DNA from: Enterobacterales bacterium
GTDB taxonomy: Bacteria > Pseudomonadota > Gammaproteobacteria > Enterobacterales > Enterobacteriaceae
NCBI GenBank assembly: GCA_015654925.1
Contig: JAATFX010000051.1
Location: 22,702-86,701 of the forward strand
Length of the DNA: 64,000 bases
Reading direction: 5' to 3'
Within the stretch, counting starts at the first letter, position 1; every line of letters starts with the position of its first letter. Positions 40,183-50,448 of this stretch are shown here, in pieces. The translations under genes were made by a program, and so were the position numbers. The notes beneath the pieces are model-generated. The model did no database searches, was not told where the DNA came from, and saw only the letters and a program-made list of their open reading frames with translations.

Positions 40183-41313
40183 TTAAACGAGCGCGATACC
40201 GGCTAAAATATCATTGATACATTTTTTTTCACTCTCGGAAAAAAACGGTTCTTGCATTATCAGAGCGATCGCCCGTTTATGTATCGCTTGGCTGGTGGCA
40301 GCCAAATGGACAATATTTTCCGCCAGCGCCGCCAGCAAAGCAAATTGTTGATAAACACTAAAACCACGGATGCGTTGCAGCAATAAATCATGAACTTGCG
40401 CCTTGCGGGCATCAGCGATGCGATTGAAACGCTGTAGCATGGCGTGGCAAATACCCCATTGATAATGCGGCCACAATGAAACGCTGTTGGTGAGTAAATC
40501 TTTATAAACCACATAAATCCGCTCCGCGGGCATTTCAAGTAGTATTCTCTGGCTAAGCAACAGCCAGCCCTGCCCTTTTAACTGCATGGTCCTGCCGGGG
40601 ACTTTACTTCCTGGAATCTCCGGCACCAGTTCCTGCAAATGCGCCGGCACTTGGCCCGAACGGTTCGCCGGCAGCACTACCGGCGCGTCGGGCCATTGCT
40701 GAATAATGTTTTTGCAGCGATGGTAGATATAAGGTATGGCTTCCCGCTCGACCCAGCGCGGCTTTTTCATGATTTTTTTCAGGATAACCAGCTGCTCAAG
40801 CGGCGCATAGCGCGCGATGTCCCCGGGGTGCTCCGTACTGCCTAATAACGACAATATCCGGGATGCCGAGCAGTCGCGCCCCAGGTTATGGACCAGCAAC
40901 GCAAAACTCAGATAGCCCCTGGCCGCCGCAGCCTGCCCGGCGGAGGCCGTCGCCGTATCCGCACGGTCCTTGGGGGGCATGCTCGCGCGCCGTTGCACCC
41001 CGGCGCGCGGCGGCGGAAGCGGCGTGTTGAAACTGCTGCTGCGATTGATCTGCGGCTTATGCAACCGCGGGGATGGCTGCCGCACCGGCAAGTCAAAAAC
41101 CACTTTTTTAGCGTGCGGCGCCCTATTACAGGGTTGGGGATTGCTGGGTTGGGACATACTTTTATCGGGTGTGTTTACCGGCAAGAGGGGGGTATTCGAC
41201 ACGGCATTCACTTTAGCGCCCCCATCCTCCGTTTTACGAGCGGTCAGCGACAGCATGGGCATATCGGGCCGCAGAGCGATATCGGCAGGATAGCAGCATA
41301 AAAAACGCAACAT
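40183..41313 (-). CDS. Orphan protein with disordered N-terminus and helical C-terminus, candidate effector
   Basis: The frame is open from a TTG at 41334, but the best start is the ATG at 41313 (MLRFLCCYP), which has GGAGGG right upstream; that gives 376 residues. The first 130 are rich in Pro, Ser, Arg and Lys, with motifs such as RSSSFNTP and RRASMP, like kinase or 14-3-3 target sites of eukaryotes. From about residue 135 to the end the sequence is compact and helical (LSFALLVHNLGRDCSAS ... LAALAENIVHLAA). No signal peptide. No family recognised. It is 250 bases from the coiled-coil gene and 57 from the next gene upstream, all in one direction. Effector role is inference from architecture only. 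Confidence 0.55.
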   Translation of the reverse strand: MLRFLCCYPADIALRPDMPMLSLTARKTEDGGAKVNAVSNTPLLPVNTPDKSMSQPSNPQPCNRAPHAKKVVFDLPVRQPSPRLHKPQINRSSSFNTPLPPPRAGVQRRASMPPKDRADTATASAGQAAAARGYLSFALLVHNLGRDCSASRILSLLGSTEHPGDIARYAPLEQLVILKKIMKKPRWVEREAIPYIYHRCKNIIQQWPDAPVVLPANRSGQVPAHLQELVPEIPGSKVPGRTMQLKGQGWLLLSQRILLEMPAERIYVVYKDLLTNSVSLWPHYQWGICHAMLQRFNRIADARKAQVHDLLLQRIRGFSVYQQFALLAALAENIVHLAATSQAIHKRAIALIMQEPFFSESEKKCINDILAGIALV

Positions 41314-41370
41314 CAGGCCCTCCATGGTTTTCAAAAATGAACGAAAAATGCGGATAAGACCCAGCCATTG

Positions 41371-42012
41371 TTACACGATAATATACTCAAATCCTAAACC
41401 GTTCATTACCGAGCGCATCAACTGTCTGGCTTGCAATTGAAGATCCCGATCAAAATCCTCAATCAACCGCTCGATGATGCCAATTAAGTCGTGAATAATC
41501 GGACACGAATAGTTTCCAAATTCAATATGATCCGCCATATAAAGGAAAAAATTATATTTTTCATTAATTGGGAATCCGTCAACGTTGGTTTTAATTTCTG
41601 CCGCAATGCTTTGCTGTTGCGCATAGGGAATCGTTTTCAAGCCTTCCAGCGATATTTTAGCCTCTAGCAATAGGTTAGGCATACATTTACTAGATCCTGC
41701 CCCTTCTTGCGCCGTTTTGTCCTGCAACGGGGGAAGCCGCTGCGGCTTGTCATTTCCGGTCGAATTCGCCTTACCGCAAGCTTGCGGGGTATCGGCCCGG
41801 GCCGAGGAACGATAGAACAATCCTTTAAATGCATATATGCCGCACCATACGGTTGCGGCGGCTTCCGGCAAGGATTCGGCACTGTTGGTCACACTTGAAA
41901 TATCTTTTGCTAATGTCGGCGCAGGCGATAATCGCTCATAAGGGTTCGCGCGTTTTGCAAAATTATTATTATCGTGTTCGGCACACAAACAGTTTAAACG
42001 CATATTCGGCAT
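41371..42012 (-). CDS. Orphan 213-residue protein, candidate effector or chaperone-like partner
   Basis: AAGGAG lies six bases before the ATG at 42012, so the start is firm. Residues 1-105 are low-complexity polar with several Cys; residues 110-213 form a helical domain with an acidic-hydrophobic stretch (LIGIIERLIEDFDRDLQLQARQLM) and a short hydrophobic C-terminus FEYIIV. No family recognised. It is the first gene of the three-gene orphan block. An 8-bp inverted repeat (ACCGCTAA at 42030-42037, TTAGCGGT at 42050-42057) in its upstream region could be an operator. Confidence 0.5.
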   Translation of the reverse strand: MPNMRLNCLCAEHDNNNFAKRANPYERLSPAPTLAKDISSVTNSAESLPEAAATVWCGIYAFKGLFYRSSARADTPQACGKANSTGNDKPQRLPPLQDKTAQEGAGSSKCMPNLLLEAKISLEGLKTIPYAQQQSIAAEIKTNVDGFPINEKYNFFLYMADHIEFGNYSCPIIHDLIGIIERLIEDFDRDLQLQARQLMRSVMNGLGFEYIIV

Positions 42013-42148
42013 TCCTTGCTCCTTGATCTACCGCTAAAGGCTTGGTGAGTTAGCGGTTCCAGTTTACGCATATGCCATTCTCATCTCAAACCATCATATG
42101 GATATTATTGGCTAATAACATCTTGATTCCGTTGGGCGAAAAAACGGC

Positions 42149-42274
42149 ATGCAAGTGCTCTCCAAGTACATTACTCAGTTCCTTTCGCCGTTAGGCTTTT
42201 ACTGCGGTAAACGGGCGCATTTACTTGAGGCTTCGGCGCATTTTCTGGAAGAAAATTTTTACCCGCAGTGTTAG
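42149..42274 (+). CDS. Possible 41-residue frame or gene remnant
   Basis: An ATG at 42149 opens MQVLSKYITQFLSP and ends NFYPQC-stop at 42274. It has no Shine-Dalgarno, and I do not recognise it. It may be the leftover of a displaced gene between the orphan block and manB. The rest of the 42013-42572 gap shows only the inverted repeat mentioned for the gene at 41371-42012 and the manB promoter region. Confidence 0.2.
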   Translation: MQVLSKYITQFLSPLGFYCGKRAHLLEASAHFLEENFYPQC

Positions 42275-42572
42275 CATTACATCATGGCGTTATGTTAATT
42301 ATCTCCGTGCCGCTTCGCCCCCATAAAGTCGTCGCGAGGCGATTGATGCCGCAAAAACGGAAATAATGGCAGTATTATTGCAGATCCGGCGGGTTGATGT
42401 TCTGTATGGAATACGTTAATGAAAAGTGCTCTTTTGGCGAAGAAAACAGGCGGGCGTGAGCATCCGCTCATACGCGCCGTACTCGTATAAAGCGTCTGCC
42501 GATGATTGATATTTTTGGGATGAAAAAAAGCAGATTATTGCAAGGTAACAATAAGAGTAATGGAACTTTAAG

Positions 42573-43943
42573 ATGACAAAGCTAACCTGTTTTAAAGCAT
42601 ATGATATCCGCGGCAAATTGGGTGAAGAATTAAACGAGGATATTGCGTATCGAATCGGTCGCGCTTATGGCGAATATCTTAAGCCCGAGACGCTTACGCT
42701 GGGCAGCGATGTGCGCCTTACCAGCGAAGCCCTGAAATTGGCCTTGGCGAAGGGCTTGCAGGATGCCGGCACCGATATCATCGATCTGGGCATGACGGGT
42801 ACCGAAGAAATTTATTTCGCCACCTCTTTTCTGCAAACCGATGGGGGTATTGAAGTTACCGCCAGCCATAATCCTATCAATTATAATGGGATGAAATTGG
42901 TACGCGAGGGTTCCCGCCCCATCAGCGGCGACACCGGATTGCATGAAATTCAGCGTCTGGCAGAAAATAACGCCTTTGCGGCGCCAGTCCCGCGGCGCGG
43001 TACCTATACCCGCAAAAGCGTATTGGATGATTACGTAAAGCATATCCTCACCTATATTGATATGACCCGCATCGTCCCGCTGAAATTGGTGGTCAACTCC
43101 GGCAATGGCGCTGCCGGGCACGTCATCGACGCCATTGAAGACATCATGGTGAAACAGGGTGTGCCGATTGAGTTTATCAAGGTCCACCACCAGCCGGACG
43201 GCAATTTTCCCAATGGCATCCCTAACCCGTTATTACCGGAATGCAGGGCCGATACCGCCAATGCCGTCCGCGAGCATGGCGCCGATATGGGGATTGCCTT
43301 TGACGGTGATTTCGACCGGTGCTTCCTGTTTGATGAAAACGGCCAGTTCATAGAAGGTTATTATATCGTCGGCCTTCTGGCCGAGGCCTTCCTGCAACTA
43401 CAGCCCGGGGCAAAGATTATTCATGACCCGCGTTTAAGCTGGAATACGATTGATTTGGTTAGCAAGGCGGGCGGCACGCCTATCATGTCAAAAACAGGCC
43501 ATGCCTTTATCAAAGAGCGTATGCGGGCCGAAGATGCAATTTATGGCGGCGAAATGAGCGCCCATCACTATTTCCGGGATTTTGCCTATTGCGACAGCGG
43601 CATGATCCCATGGCTGCTGGTGGCACAATTGATTAGCATCAAGGGCCAGTCCCTCGGCCAGTTGGTCAAAGAGCGCATTGCCGCCTACCCTTCATCCGGC
43701 GAGATAAATATCAAGCTGGAACAACCGGCGGTCACTATCGGTAAAGTAACGGATCATTATCGCGCCCAGGCGAAAAGCGTCGACCATACCGACGGCATCA
43801 GTATGGAGTTCGGCCAGTGGCGTTTTAATCTGCGTTCCTCGAATACGGAACCCGTGGTTCGCCTGAATGTCGAATCCAGGGGCGATATTGCCCTGATGCA
43901 AGCCAAGACCGATGAAATAATGGCGATGCTGCAGCAATCATAA
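42573..43943 (+). CDS. manB: Phosphomannomutase
   Basis: A 456-residue alpha-D-phosphohexomutase of the CpsG/ManB group that interconverts mannose 6-phosphate and mannose 1-phosphate. The phosphoserine loop is [14 protein letters not shown], the Mg site DGDFDRC and the sugar-binding loop [10 protein letters not shown]; the phosphate-binding C-terminal [12 protein letters not shown] closes it. Together with the two manC genes it provides GDP-mannose for the O-polysaccharide operon, though it is transcribed in the opposite direction and separated from it by gnd. The start has no strong ribosome site (AATGGAACTTTAAG upstream). Confidence 0.95.
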   Translation: MTKLTCFKAYDIRGKLGEELNEDIAYRIGRAYGEYLKPETLTLGSDVRLTSEALKLALAKGLQDAGTDIIDLGMTGTEEIYFATSFLQTDGGIEVTASHNPINYNGMKLVREGSRPISGDTGLHEIQRLAENNAFAAPVPRRGTYTRKSVLDDYVKHILTYIDMTRIVPLKLVVNSGNGAAGHVIDAIEDIMVKQGVPIEFIKVHHQPDGNFPNGIPNPLLPECRADTANAVREHGADMGIAFDGDFDRCFLFDENGQFIEGYYIVGLLAEAFLQLQPGAKIIHDPRLSWNTIDLVSKAGGTPIMSKTGHAFIKERMRAEDAIYGGEMSAHHYFRDFAYCDSGMIPWLLVAQLISIKGQSLGQLVKERIAAYPSSGEINIKLEQPAVTIGKVTDHYRAQAKSVDHTDGISMEFGQWRFNLRSSNTEPVVRLNVESRGDIALMQAKTDEIMAMLQQS

Positions 43944-44221
43944 ACCATCCCCTGCGCGTCATATCGAGCCGCCGCAGGTCGGTGGCTCTCCCCTATCACA
44001 CGGGGCGGTGGAGACTTAGCACTTATCAACCCATATTCTGCGAGAAAACCGGCCCCGGTGATGCTAGCATAAGTAGTACCAAAGCGCGGCGAACCATCGC
44101 GCGCCGTCCGCTGCCTTGTGTATAAGCTCAGAAAATAATCAGGTACTGTTAACAACCTATTATTCCAATCACTTCACCCCTATAGTGATCCTGAGTTAAC
44201 ATGTACGTCACATTAAAAAAA

Positions 44222-44248
44222 CCCGCCGCCTGATCACCAGGCGGCGGG
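44222..44248 (-). terminator. Strong hairpin in the gnd leader, terminator for minus-strand transcripts
   Basis: CCCGCCGCCTG (44222-44232) and CAGGCGGCGGG (44238-44248) form an 11-bp stem with a five-base loop. A run of A precedes it, so on the minus strand it is followed by seven T and would end antisense transcripts coming from gnd or the O-antigen operon. On the plus strand it lies in the gnd leader 26 bases before the start codon and may affect translation. The rest of the 43944-44274 gap holds the gnd promoter region. Confidence 0.75.
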
Positions 44249-44274
44249 AGTCCACACTCAGACAGGAGTTAGTA

Positions 44275-45681
44275 ATGTCCAAACAACAGATCGGCGTGGT
44301 CGGTATGGCGGTCATGGGCCGTAATTTGGCGCTTAACATTGAGAGTCGCGGCTACACCGTTTCCATTTTCAACCGCTCCGGCGATAAAACCGATGAAGTC
44401 ATTGCTGAGAATCCGGGTAAAAAGCTGGTCCCCTACCACACCATCGAAGAGTTCGTCGATTCGCTGGAAAAACCGCGCCGCATCCTGCTGATGGTCAAAG
44501 CCGGCACGGCTACGGATAAAACCATTGAATCCCTGACGCCGCACCTCGACAAAGGGGATATCCTGATTGATGGCGGCAACACCTACTACAAAGACACCAT
44601 CCGCCGTAACCGCGAGCTGTCGGATCAAGGTTTTAACTTTATCGGCACCGGCGTATCCGGCGGCGAGGAAGGCGCGCTGAAAGGCCCCTCCATTATGCCT
44701 GGCGGCCAGCGGGAAGCCTATGAACTGGTCGCCCCGATCCTTGAGCAAATCGCGGCGAAGGCCGATGGCGAAGCCTGCGTGACCTATATTGGCGCCGACG
44801 GCGCCGGCCACTATGTTAAAATGGTCCATAACGGCATTGAATACGGCGACATGCAATTAATCGCCGAAGCCTATTCGCTGCTGAAGAATGCGCTGCATTT
44901 AAATAACGAAGAACTGGCTAAAACATTTAGTGAGTGGAATAAAGGCGAGCTGAATAGCTACTTGATCGATATCACCAAGGATATTTTTACCAAAAAAGAT
45001 CCTGAAGGCAACTATCTGGTTGATGTGATTTTAGATGAGGCGGCAAACAAGGGTACCGGTAAATGGACGAGCCAAAGCTCGCTGGATCTCGGTGAACCGC
45101 TAACGCTTATCACCGAATCCGTCTTCGCCCGCTACATTTCCTCGCTGAAAGATCAGCGCGTCGCGGCGTCCAAGGTATTGACCGGTCCTGCCGATAAGGC
45201 CTTCAGCGGCGACAAAACGGAATTTATCGAGAAGGTGCGCCGTGCCCTGTACCTCGGCAAGATCGTTTCTTATGCCCAAGGCTTTTCCCAATTAAAGGCG
45301 GCCTCGGATGAAAACAATTGGGATCTGCACTACGGCGATATCGCGAAGATTTTCCGCGCCGGTTGCATCATCCGCGCCCAGTTCCTGCAGAAAATCACCG
45401 ATGCCTATGCTGAGAATGCCGACATTGCCAACCTGCTTTTGGCGCCTTATTTCAAGGATATCGCCGATAAATACCAGCAGGCGTTACGTGATGTGGTGTC
45501 TTATGCGGTGCAAAGCGGTATTCCTACGCCGACGTTCTCCGCCGCGATCAACTACTATGACAGCTATCGTTCAGCGGTGCTGCCGGCCAACCTGATCCAG
45601 GCGCAGCGCGACTACTTCGGGGCGCATACCTATAAACGCACCGACAAGGAAGGCGTATTCCATACCGAATGGCTGGAATAA
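44275..45681 (+). CDS. gnd: 6-phosphogluconate dehydrogenase, decarboxylating
   Basis: A 468-residue enzyme of the pentose phosphate pathway: 6-phosphogluconate plus NADP gives ribulose 5-phosphate, CO2 and NADPH. The NADP site is [16 protein letters not shown], the catalytic region [20 protein letters not shown] with the essential Lys and Glu, and the C-terminal tail [14 protein letters not shown] completes the partner active site. ACAGGAG precedes the ATG. In enterics gnd flanks the O-antigen locus and is often co-exchanged with it, as here. Confidence 0.98.
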   Translation: MSKQQIGVVGMAVMGRNLALNIESRGYTVSIFNRSGDKTDEVIAENPGKKLVPYHTIEEFVDSLEKPRRILLMVKAGTATDKTIESLTPHLDKGDILIDGGNTYYKDTIRRNRELSDQGFNFIGTGVSGGEEGALKGPSIMPGGQREAYELVAPILEQIAAKADGEACVTYIGADGAGHYVKMVHNGIEYGDMQLIAEAYSLLKNALHLNNEELAKTFSEWNKGELNSYLIDITKDIFTKKDPEGNYLVDVILDEAANKGTGKWTSQSSLDLGEPLTLITESVFARYISSLKDQRVAASKVLTGPADKAFSGDKTEFIEKVRRALYLGKIVSYAQGFSQLKAASDENNWDLHYGDIAKIFRAGCIIRAQFLQKITDAYAENADIANLLLAPYFKDIADKYQQALRDVVSYAVQSGIPTPTFSAAINYYDSYRSAVLPANLIQAQRDYFGAHTYKRTDKEGVFHTEWLE

Positions 45682-45720
45682 GCTTCGCCGCTACGGCAGT
45701 TAACCAGGCTTAACTGAATT

Positions 45721-45767
45721 GCGCCGCTAATGACTTACGCAAATCTGCGTTTTTCACGTGGCGGCGC
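45721..45767. terminator. Bidirectional terminator between gnd and manC
   Basis: GCGCCGC (45721-45727) pairs with GCGGCGC (45761-45767); within it ACGCA...TGCGT (45737-45750) forms a smaller stem followed by TTTTT on the plus strand. It separates two convergent operons. Confidence 0.75.
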
Positions 45768-45774
45768 AGTTTTA

Positions 45775-47196
45775 TTATACCCGTCCGTAATGATCCTTGA
45801 TACGCACGATATCATCCTCGCCCAGATATGACCCGGACTGGATTTCCAGCAGCTCCAACGTAATCTTGCCCGGATTTTCCAGCATATGCACCGATCCCAC
45901 CGGAATAAAGGTGGATTGATTCTCGGTAATTAAAAAACATTTATCTTCCACGGTCACCTTGGCGGTACCGGAGAGGATCACCCAATGTTCGGTGCGGTGG
46001 TGATGCATTTGCAAAGAAAACATGCCGCCCGGTTTTACCGTAATACGGTTAACATTATAACGGGTTTCATTCACCACCACATCGCTGCGGCCCCAGGGAC
46101 GATAAGACTCGCGGTGGCGGCGGTACTCCCTGCGCTCATGCAGCTTAAGGTACTCGACCACTTTTTTAACGTCCTGGACCTGGGATTTATTGACGATCAG
46201 CACGGCGTCCTTGGTGTTGACAATCACCAGATTGTCAACGCCCACCGCCGCCACCAGTTTTTCATCGGTATTGATATAGCAATTCGACGTGTCGTGTAAA
46301 AAGATATCGCCGGTCAGCGCATTATGGCGGCTATCTTTCTCGCTGACGTCCCATAACGCGGACCAGGAACCCACATCGCTCCAGCCGGCATCCAACGGAA
46401 CCACGATGGCCTCGGCGGTTTTTTCCATCACCGCGTAATCTACCGACTCGTCGGGACAGGCGAAAAAGGCTTCTTTTTCCACCCGGATAAAATCCTGCCC
46501 GGCATCGGGCTGGTGGGCATGCATGGCTTGTTCGCAGGCCGCCAGGATATCAGGACGGAATTTGGCCAGTTCGGCCAGATACTGCTTGGCGCGAAACATA
46601 AACATCCCGCTATTCCAATAATACTCCCCGCTGGCGATGTACCCCTCGGCGGTAGCAAGATCCGGTTTTTCCACAAAACGGTGCACGGCAAAAATCTCGC
46701 CATCCGCATCCGCGACCTTATCGCCGCGCTGGATATAACCATAGCCGGTTTCCGGGCCGGCGGGAACGATACCAAACGTCACCAGCTTGCCAAGCTCCGC
46801 ATAAGGCAGCGCGCGGTTGACCGCCAGGTGGAAAGCGCCGGGATCGTCGAAAACATGATCCGCCGCCAGCACCAGCAACACGGGATCGTCGCCCGCGGCC
46901 ACCGCGCTCAGCGCGGCCAGCGCAATGGCCGGCGCGGTATTGCGCCCCACCGGCTCCAGGATGATATTACCGGCCAGTTGATGGATTTGCCGCAGCTGCT
47001 CGGCCACCAGGAAACGGTGCTCTTCATTACAAATCACCAGCGGCGCGCGGGTATCCAGGCCCTCAAGGCGGGTCAGGGTCTCTTGCAGCATCGACTGCTT
47101 GCCGTGCAATACCAGAAATTGCTTGGGATAAAGCTCGCGCGACATTGGCCATAACCGGCTGCCGATGCCGCCGGCCATAATGATAGGAAGCAACAT
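45775..47196 (-). CDS. manC: Mannose-1-phosphate guanylyltransferase / mannose-6-phosphate isomerase (copy 1)
   Basis: A 473-residue type II PMI/GMP enzyme. The pyrophosphorylase signature [20 protein letters not shown] opens the protein, [13 protein letters not shown] carries the nucleotide-sugar site, and the cupin-type isomerase domain (from about residue 350) has the metal-binding [10 protein letters not shown]. It makes GDP-D-mannose, precursor of the polymer and of GDP-D-rhamnose. It is the last gene of the O-polysaccharide operon and is a close paralogue of the copy at 58678-60090. Confidence 0.95.
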   Translation of the reverse strand: MLLPIIMAGGIGSRLWPMSRELYPKQFLVLHGKQSMLQETLTRLEGLDTRAPLVICNEEHRFLVAEQLRQIHQLAGNIILEPVGRNTAPAIALAALSAVAAGDDPVLLVLAADHVFDDPGAFHLAVNRALPYAELGKLVTFGIVPAGPETGYGYIQRGDKVADADGEIFAVHRFVEKPDLATAEGYIASGEYYWNSGMFMFRAKQYLAELAKFRPDILAACEQAMHAHQPDAGQDFIRVEKEAFFACPDESVDYAVMEKTAEAIVVPLDAGWSDVGSWSALWDVSEKDSRHNALTGDIFLHDTSNCYINTDEKLVAAVGVDNLVIVNTKDAVLIVNKSQVQDVKKVVEYLKLHERREYRRHRESYRPWGRSDVVVNETRYNVNRITVKPGGMFSLQMHHHRTEHWVILSGTAKVTVEDKCFLITENQSTFIPVGSVHMLENPGKITLELLEIQSGSYLGEDDIVRIKDHYGRV

Positions 47197-47271
47197 GTTA
47201 TTCCTTGATAGCCGTAGCTATGATGGTTAACGGGTTTGAATAGCGGGACGATACCCGGAACTCGACCTGGA

Positions 47272-48390
47272 CTATGCCCGGGAAAGCAGCTTTTTATAAA
47301 TTTTGCTGTATTTTTCAACCATTTGCTCTGACGTAAACATCGAATCAAAACGCGCGCTGGCGTTGATGCCGAATTGTTTGGCCAGTTCCGGTTCTCGCCA
47401 TAATTTATCCATCGCCGCACGCAGCGCCGACGCATCGGAAGGAGGAACCACCAGGCCGGTTTCATTATGAATGTTGATAAAAGTCGTGCCGGTGCCAATC
47501 TCGCTGGAAATCAGCGGTTTTTGCGACATCGCGCCTTCCAGCAGCGAAATGCCGAACGCTTCCGAACGCAAATGGGAAGGGAAAACAATGCCATAGCAAA
47601 GTTCCAGCAACACGACTTTATCGGTATCCGGCAGCGCCCCCAGAAAATGGATATTGGTTAATCCCAGCTTTTTCGCCTGCTGCTTAAGCTCATCTTCAAT
47701 CGGCCCGGCGCCCACAATCACGATGGGATAAGGCGCGCCCATCGCCGCCTCTATCAGGATATGCAAGCCCTTATAATAGCGAAATGCGCCGATAAACAGG
47801 AAAAAGGGGCCGCCGATTTTGGCTTTCCACGCCGCCATGCTTTCCTCGGAAACCGCAGGGTACGATTTTTTATCCAGCCCATAAGGGATCACGCTGACTT
47901 TATCGATAAACTTCTGCAGCGTCGGACTGGTGGACACATAATTCGGCGACGCGGCGATAATATGATCCACCTTGCCCAGGAAATATTCCATCAATGGAGT
48001 ATATAACTTCAGCAATGTTTTTTGCTTAACAATATCGGAGTGGTAGCTGACCACGGTCGGTTTGCGGGTACCACTGAGAAAATGCACCATATCCATAAAG
48101 GGAAATGGGAAGTGGTAATGAATGATATCCGCTTGCTCAGCCAATACTTTAAAACGTTTAATAGCGGCAAATGAAAAAGGGGTGGAACCTAATTCAAACG
48201 TTATCGGCTCGCAGTGGGTCATATGCGAGCCGAGCGGCCGATTCGCAATATGCCCGCGCGGGCTGAGGGAAAGCACGTCGCAATGAATCCCATGTTCAAC
48301 GCCGCCCTCGGATAATTGGAAAATGACTTGTTCAATGCCGCCAAAGGAATCGGGATAATATGTTTTATAGAAATGAAGAACTTTCAGCAT
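47272..48390 (-). CDS. GT4 glycosyltransferase (WbdC/WbpZ-like)
   Basis: A 372-residue GT-B fold transferase. The N-terminal acceptor domain starts KVLHFYKTYYPDSFGGIEQV; the C-terminal donor domain has the retaining-GT4 EX7E motif in SEAFGISLLEGA and a GAGPIEDELK nucleotide-binding stretch. The opening resembles WbdC and WbpZ, which add the first mannose or rhamnose to the lipid-linked primer in ABC-dependent polysaccharides. In this operon it is a good candidate for the adaptor mannosyl- or rhamnosyltransferase (inference). Stop of the previous gene is eight bases away. Confidence 0.85.
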   Translation of the reverse strand: MLKVLHFYKTYYPDSFGGIEQVIFQLSEGGVEHGIHCDVLSLSPRGHIANRPLGSHMTHCEPITFELGSTPFSFAAIKRFKVLAEQADIIHYHFPFPFMDMVHFLSGTRKPTVVSYHSDIVKQKTLLKLYTPLMEYFLGKVDHIIAASPNYVSTSPTLQKFIDKVSVIPYGLDKKSYPAVSEESMAAWKAKIGGPFFLFIGAFRYYKGLHILIEAAMGAPYPIVIVGAGPIEDELKQQAKKLGLTNIHFLGALPDTDKVVLLELCYGIVFPSHLRSEAFGISLLEGAMSQKPLISSEIGTGTTFINIHNETGLVVPPSDASALRAAMDKLWREPELAKQFGINASARFDSMFTSEQMVEKYSKIYKKLLSRA

Positions 48391-48398
48391 GTAAAATA

Positions 48399-49550
48399 TT
48401 AAACCTGATTATATGCATTGATCGTTTCTTGCGCGCAACGCCGCCAAGAAAAAAGTTTTGCCCGTTCCAACCCCCTGGAGATTGCAGCCTCACGCCAGAG
48501 GGCATCTTCTAGGCTCTGCCGTATTGATGACGTAAATCCGTCGGCATCCAAAGGATCGTGCATTAACGCACTGTCGCCAACGACTTCGGGTAATGACGAA
48601 CTGTTGGAACACACCACGGGAACCCCTGACGACATGGCTTCCAGCACCGGCAAGCCGAATCCTTCATAAAGCGATGGGAAAATAAAGGTCCGCGCGCCGG
48701 CAAATAGCCAGGGTAGATCCTCCGCCCGGGCAAAACCGAGATAACGCAGCCACCCTTCCTTTTCGGCCTGTTCGAAACGCGCATGCAAAGACTCGCTGCC
48801 CCAGCCTTTAAAACCGCAAATCACCAGCGGATAACGCTGGCGCAGGGGCACCGGCAATTGCTGGTAAGCATCCAGGAGCGTTTTAAGATTTTTACGCGGT
48901 TCAATGGAGCCGGTAAATAGCGAATATTGCCCGGCGGACAAACCAAAGGGTAACAGCGCCTGATTAATCCGCTGCCCGTCGCGGGGGTAAAATTCGCCGC
49001 TGCTGGCCAGCCTGGCGGTGACGATTTTGGCCAGCGGATAATTAAAATATTGGGCTAATTCTCGCCGGGTAAACTCTGAATCCGTAATTAATACTTTGGC
49101 CCGGCGCAGCGTCAGGGACAACTCTTTATGCATAAAACGCACCCGCTCCGCCGGGTGGCATTCCGGAAAGCTGAACACGGAAAGATCGTGAAAAGTGGCT
49201 ACGCAATTATCCACCCCCGGCGGCAGATAAAAGTTGGGGCCATGATAAATATGCCGCGGATAAGGCTTTAACGCCCGGGTTTTCAGCCAGGGCGCGGTTA
49301 GCCGGTACAACTCGGAGGCCAGCCTGCTGCGCTGGACCATGCGTTTGAGGCCGGTGTTTCGGGGGGCGGTTTCGCTGGCCGCGGGGATATCCCGGCTGAT
49401 ATGCCGGCCCTGAAGAAATAAAAGCTCAGACAATTCTGAGCTTAATTCTGGGCTTTCATATGACCGCAGCGCCTTGGCCAGTTCATAGGTATAACGGCCG
49501 ATGCCCGTTAATGGATACTTGATCGGGTCGGTGCCGAGAATAACTTTCAT
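48399..49550 (-). CDS. GT4 glycosyltransferase (WbdB/WbpY-like)
   Basis: The frame is open to 49643, but the true start is the ATG at 49550 (MKVILGTDPIKYPLTGIGRY), four bases after the rmd stop; the upstream extension lacks family character. The product has 383 residues: acceptor domain with GIGRYTYELAKAL, donor domain with LFTGSIEPRKNL and the EX7E motif EGFGLPVLEAM. Family: mannosyl/rhamnosyltransferases of homopolymeric O-antigens such as WbdB and WbpY. The linkage made cannot be read from sequence. Confidence 0.88.
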   Translation of the reverse strand: MKVILGTDPIKYPLTGIGRYTYELAKALRSYESPELSSELSELLFLQGRHISRDIPAASETAPRNTGLKRMVQRSRLASELYRLTAPWLKTRALKPYPRHIYHGPNFYLPPGVDNCVATFHDLSVFSFPECHPAERVRFMHKELSLTLRRAKVLITDSEFTRRELAQYFNYPLAKIVTARLASSGEFYPRDGQRINQALLPFGLSAGQYSLFTGSIEPRKNLKTLLDAYQQLPVPLRQRYPLVICGFKGWGSESLHARFEQAEKEGWLRYLGFARAEDLPWLFAGARTFIFPSLYEGFGLPVLEAMSSGVPVVCSNSSSLPEVVGDSALMHDPLDADGFTSSIRQSLEDALWREAAISRGLERAKLFSWRRCAQETINAYNQV

Positions 49551-49554
49551 AGGG

Positions 49555-50448
49555 TCAGCTTTCCAGCATCCAGCGCAGGGTATCCTCCAGCGGAGGCGAA
49601 CGCCATTCCCCAATAATGGAACGCAGCTTGCCCGCATCGCCACACAGGGTTTTTACCTCATTGGCCCGGACAAAGGCCGGATTAACGGTGATTTGCAGCT
49701 GATGGCCGGTAATCGCCGCGCACATCGCCACCGCTTCGCGCAGCGAGTACGTTTGCCCGGAACAGACATTGACCGTCTCCCCCGCCGCGCCTGATTGAAT
49801 CAGCCCCAGGTAGGCTTTGGCCAGGGCGCGCACGTCGGTAAAATCACGCCATACGTCCAGATTGCCCAATTCAAGCACCGGCGCTTTTTCTTTAAAGTGT
49901 TTGACGATTTTCGGCAACAGAAAGTTTTCCGCCTGGCCGACCCCGGTATAATTAAACGGCCGCACCAGGATTACCGGCAGCTTATCCAGCCATAGCCGCG
50001 CCATGTATTCCATCGCCACTTTGCTGACGGCGTAATCGTTGGCGGGATTAAGCGGGGTCGACTCATCAAGCCGGCCTTCGCGGCTGTTGCCATAGACATT
50101 CGCGCTGCTGGCCAGCAGCACCGCATCGGGCGCCATGCCCGATCGGCCAATCGCTTCCAGCAAGTTGCGGGTGCCCACCAGGTTAACGTCATAAAAGGCG
50201 TTGGCGTCGCCGTGGCCGACAAACGCAATGGCGGCCAAATGGATCACCACGTGCGGCTGAACCTGCGCGACCACGGCGGACAGGGCCGGCAAATCGGCCA
50301 GATCGACCTGGAAGTAATTCTGCTCATCCGACGCGATTGAACCCAAGCCAAATACCCGGTATCCGGCAGCGGATAACTCCGCTGCCATATAATGGCCGGT
50401 GAACCCGTTGATTCCGGTAATCAGGGCTCTTTTGCCATGGTCGGCCAT
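49555..50448 (-). CDS. rmd: GDP-6-deoxy-D-lyxo-4-hexulose reductase (GDP-D-rhamnose synthesis)
   Basis: A 297-residue extended SDR enzyme with ALITGINGFTGHYMAAEL (nucleotide site), SSANVYGNS and the catalytic Tyr-Lys pair in NDYAVSKVAMEY. Family wording fits Rmd, which reduces the 4-keto intermediate from Gmd to GDP-D-rhamnose; GDP-fucose synthases (Fcl) look different. Its start codon overlaps the gmd stop (TGATG), so both are made together. It shows that the polymer contains D-rhamnose or a related 6-deoxyhexose. Confidence 0.85.
   Translation of the reverse strand: MADHGKRALITGINGFTGHYMAAELSAAGYRVFGLGSIASDEQNYFQVDLADLPALSAVVAQVQPHVVIHLAAIAFVGHGDANAFYDVNLVGTRNLLEAIGRSGMAPDAVLLASSANVYGNSREGRLDESTPLNPANDYAVSKVAMEYMARLWLDKLPVILVRPFNYTGVGQAENFLLPKIVKHFKEKAPVLELGNLDVWRDFTDVRALAKAYLGLIQSGAAGETVNVCSGQTYSLREAVAMCAAITGHQLQITVNPAFVRANEVKTLCGDAGKLRSIIGEWRSPPLEDTLRWMLES

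Noticed and set aside
42030..42060. Possible HrpL box (GGAACC) upstream of the first orphan gene
   Set aside because: GGAACC is present on the minus strand, but no CCAC follows at 15-16 bases, so the hrp-box consensus is not met.
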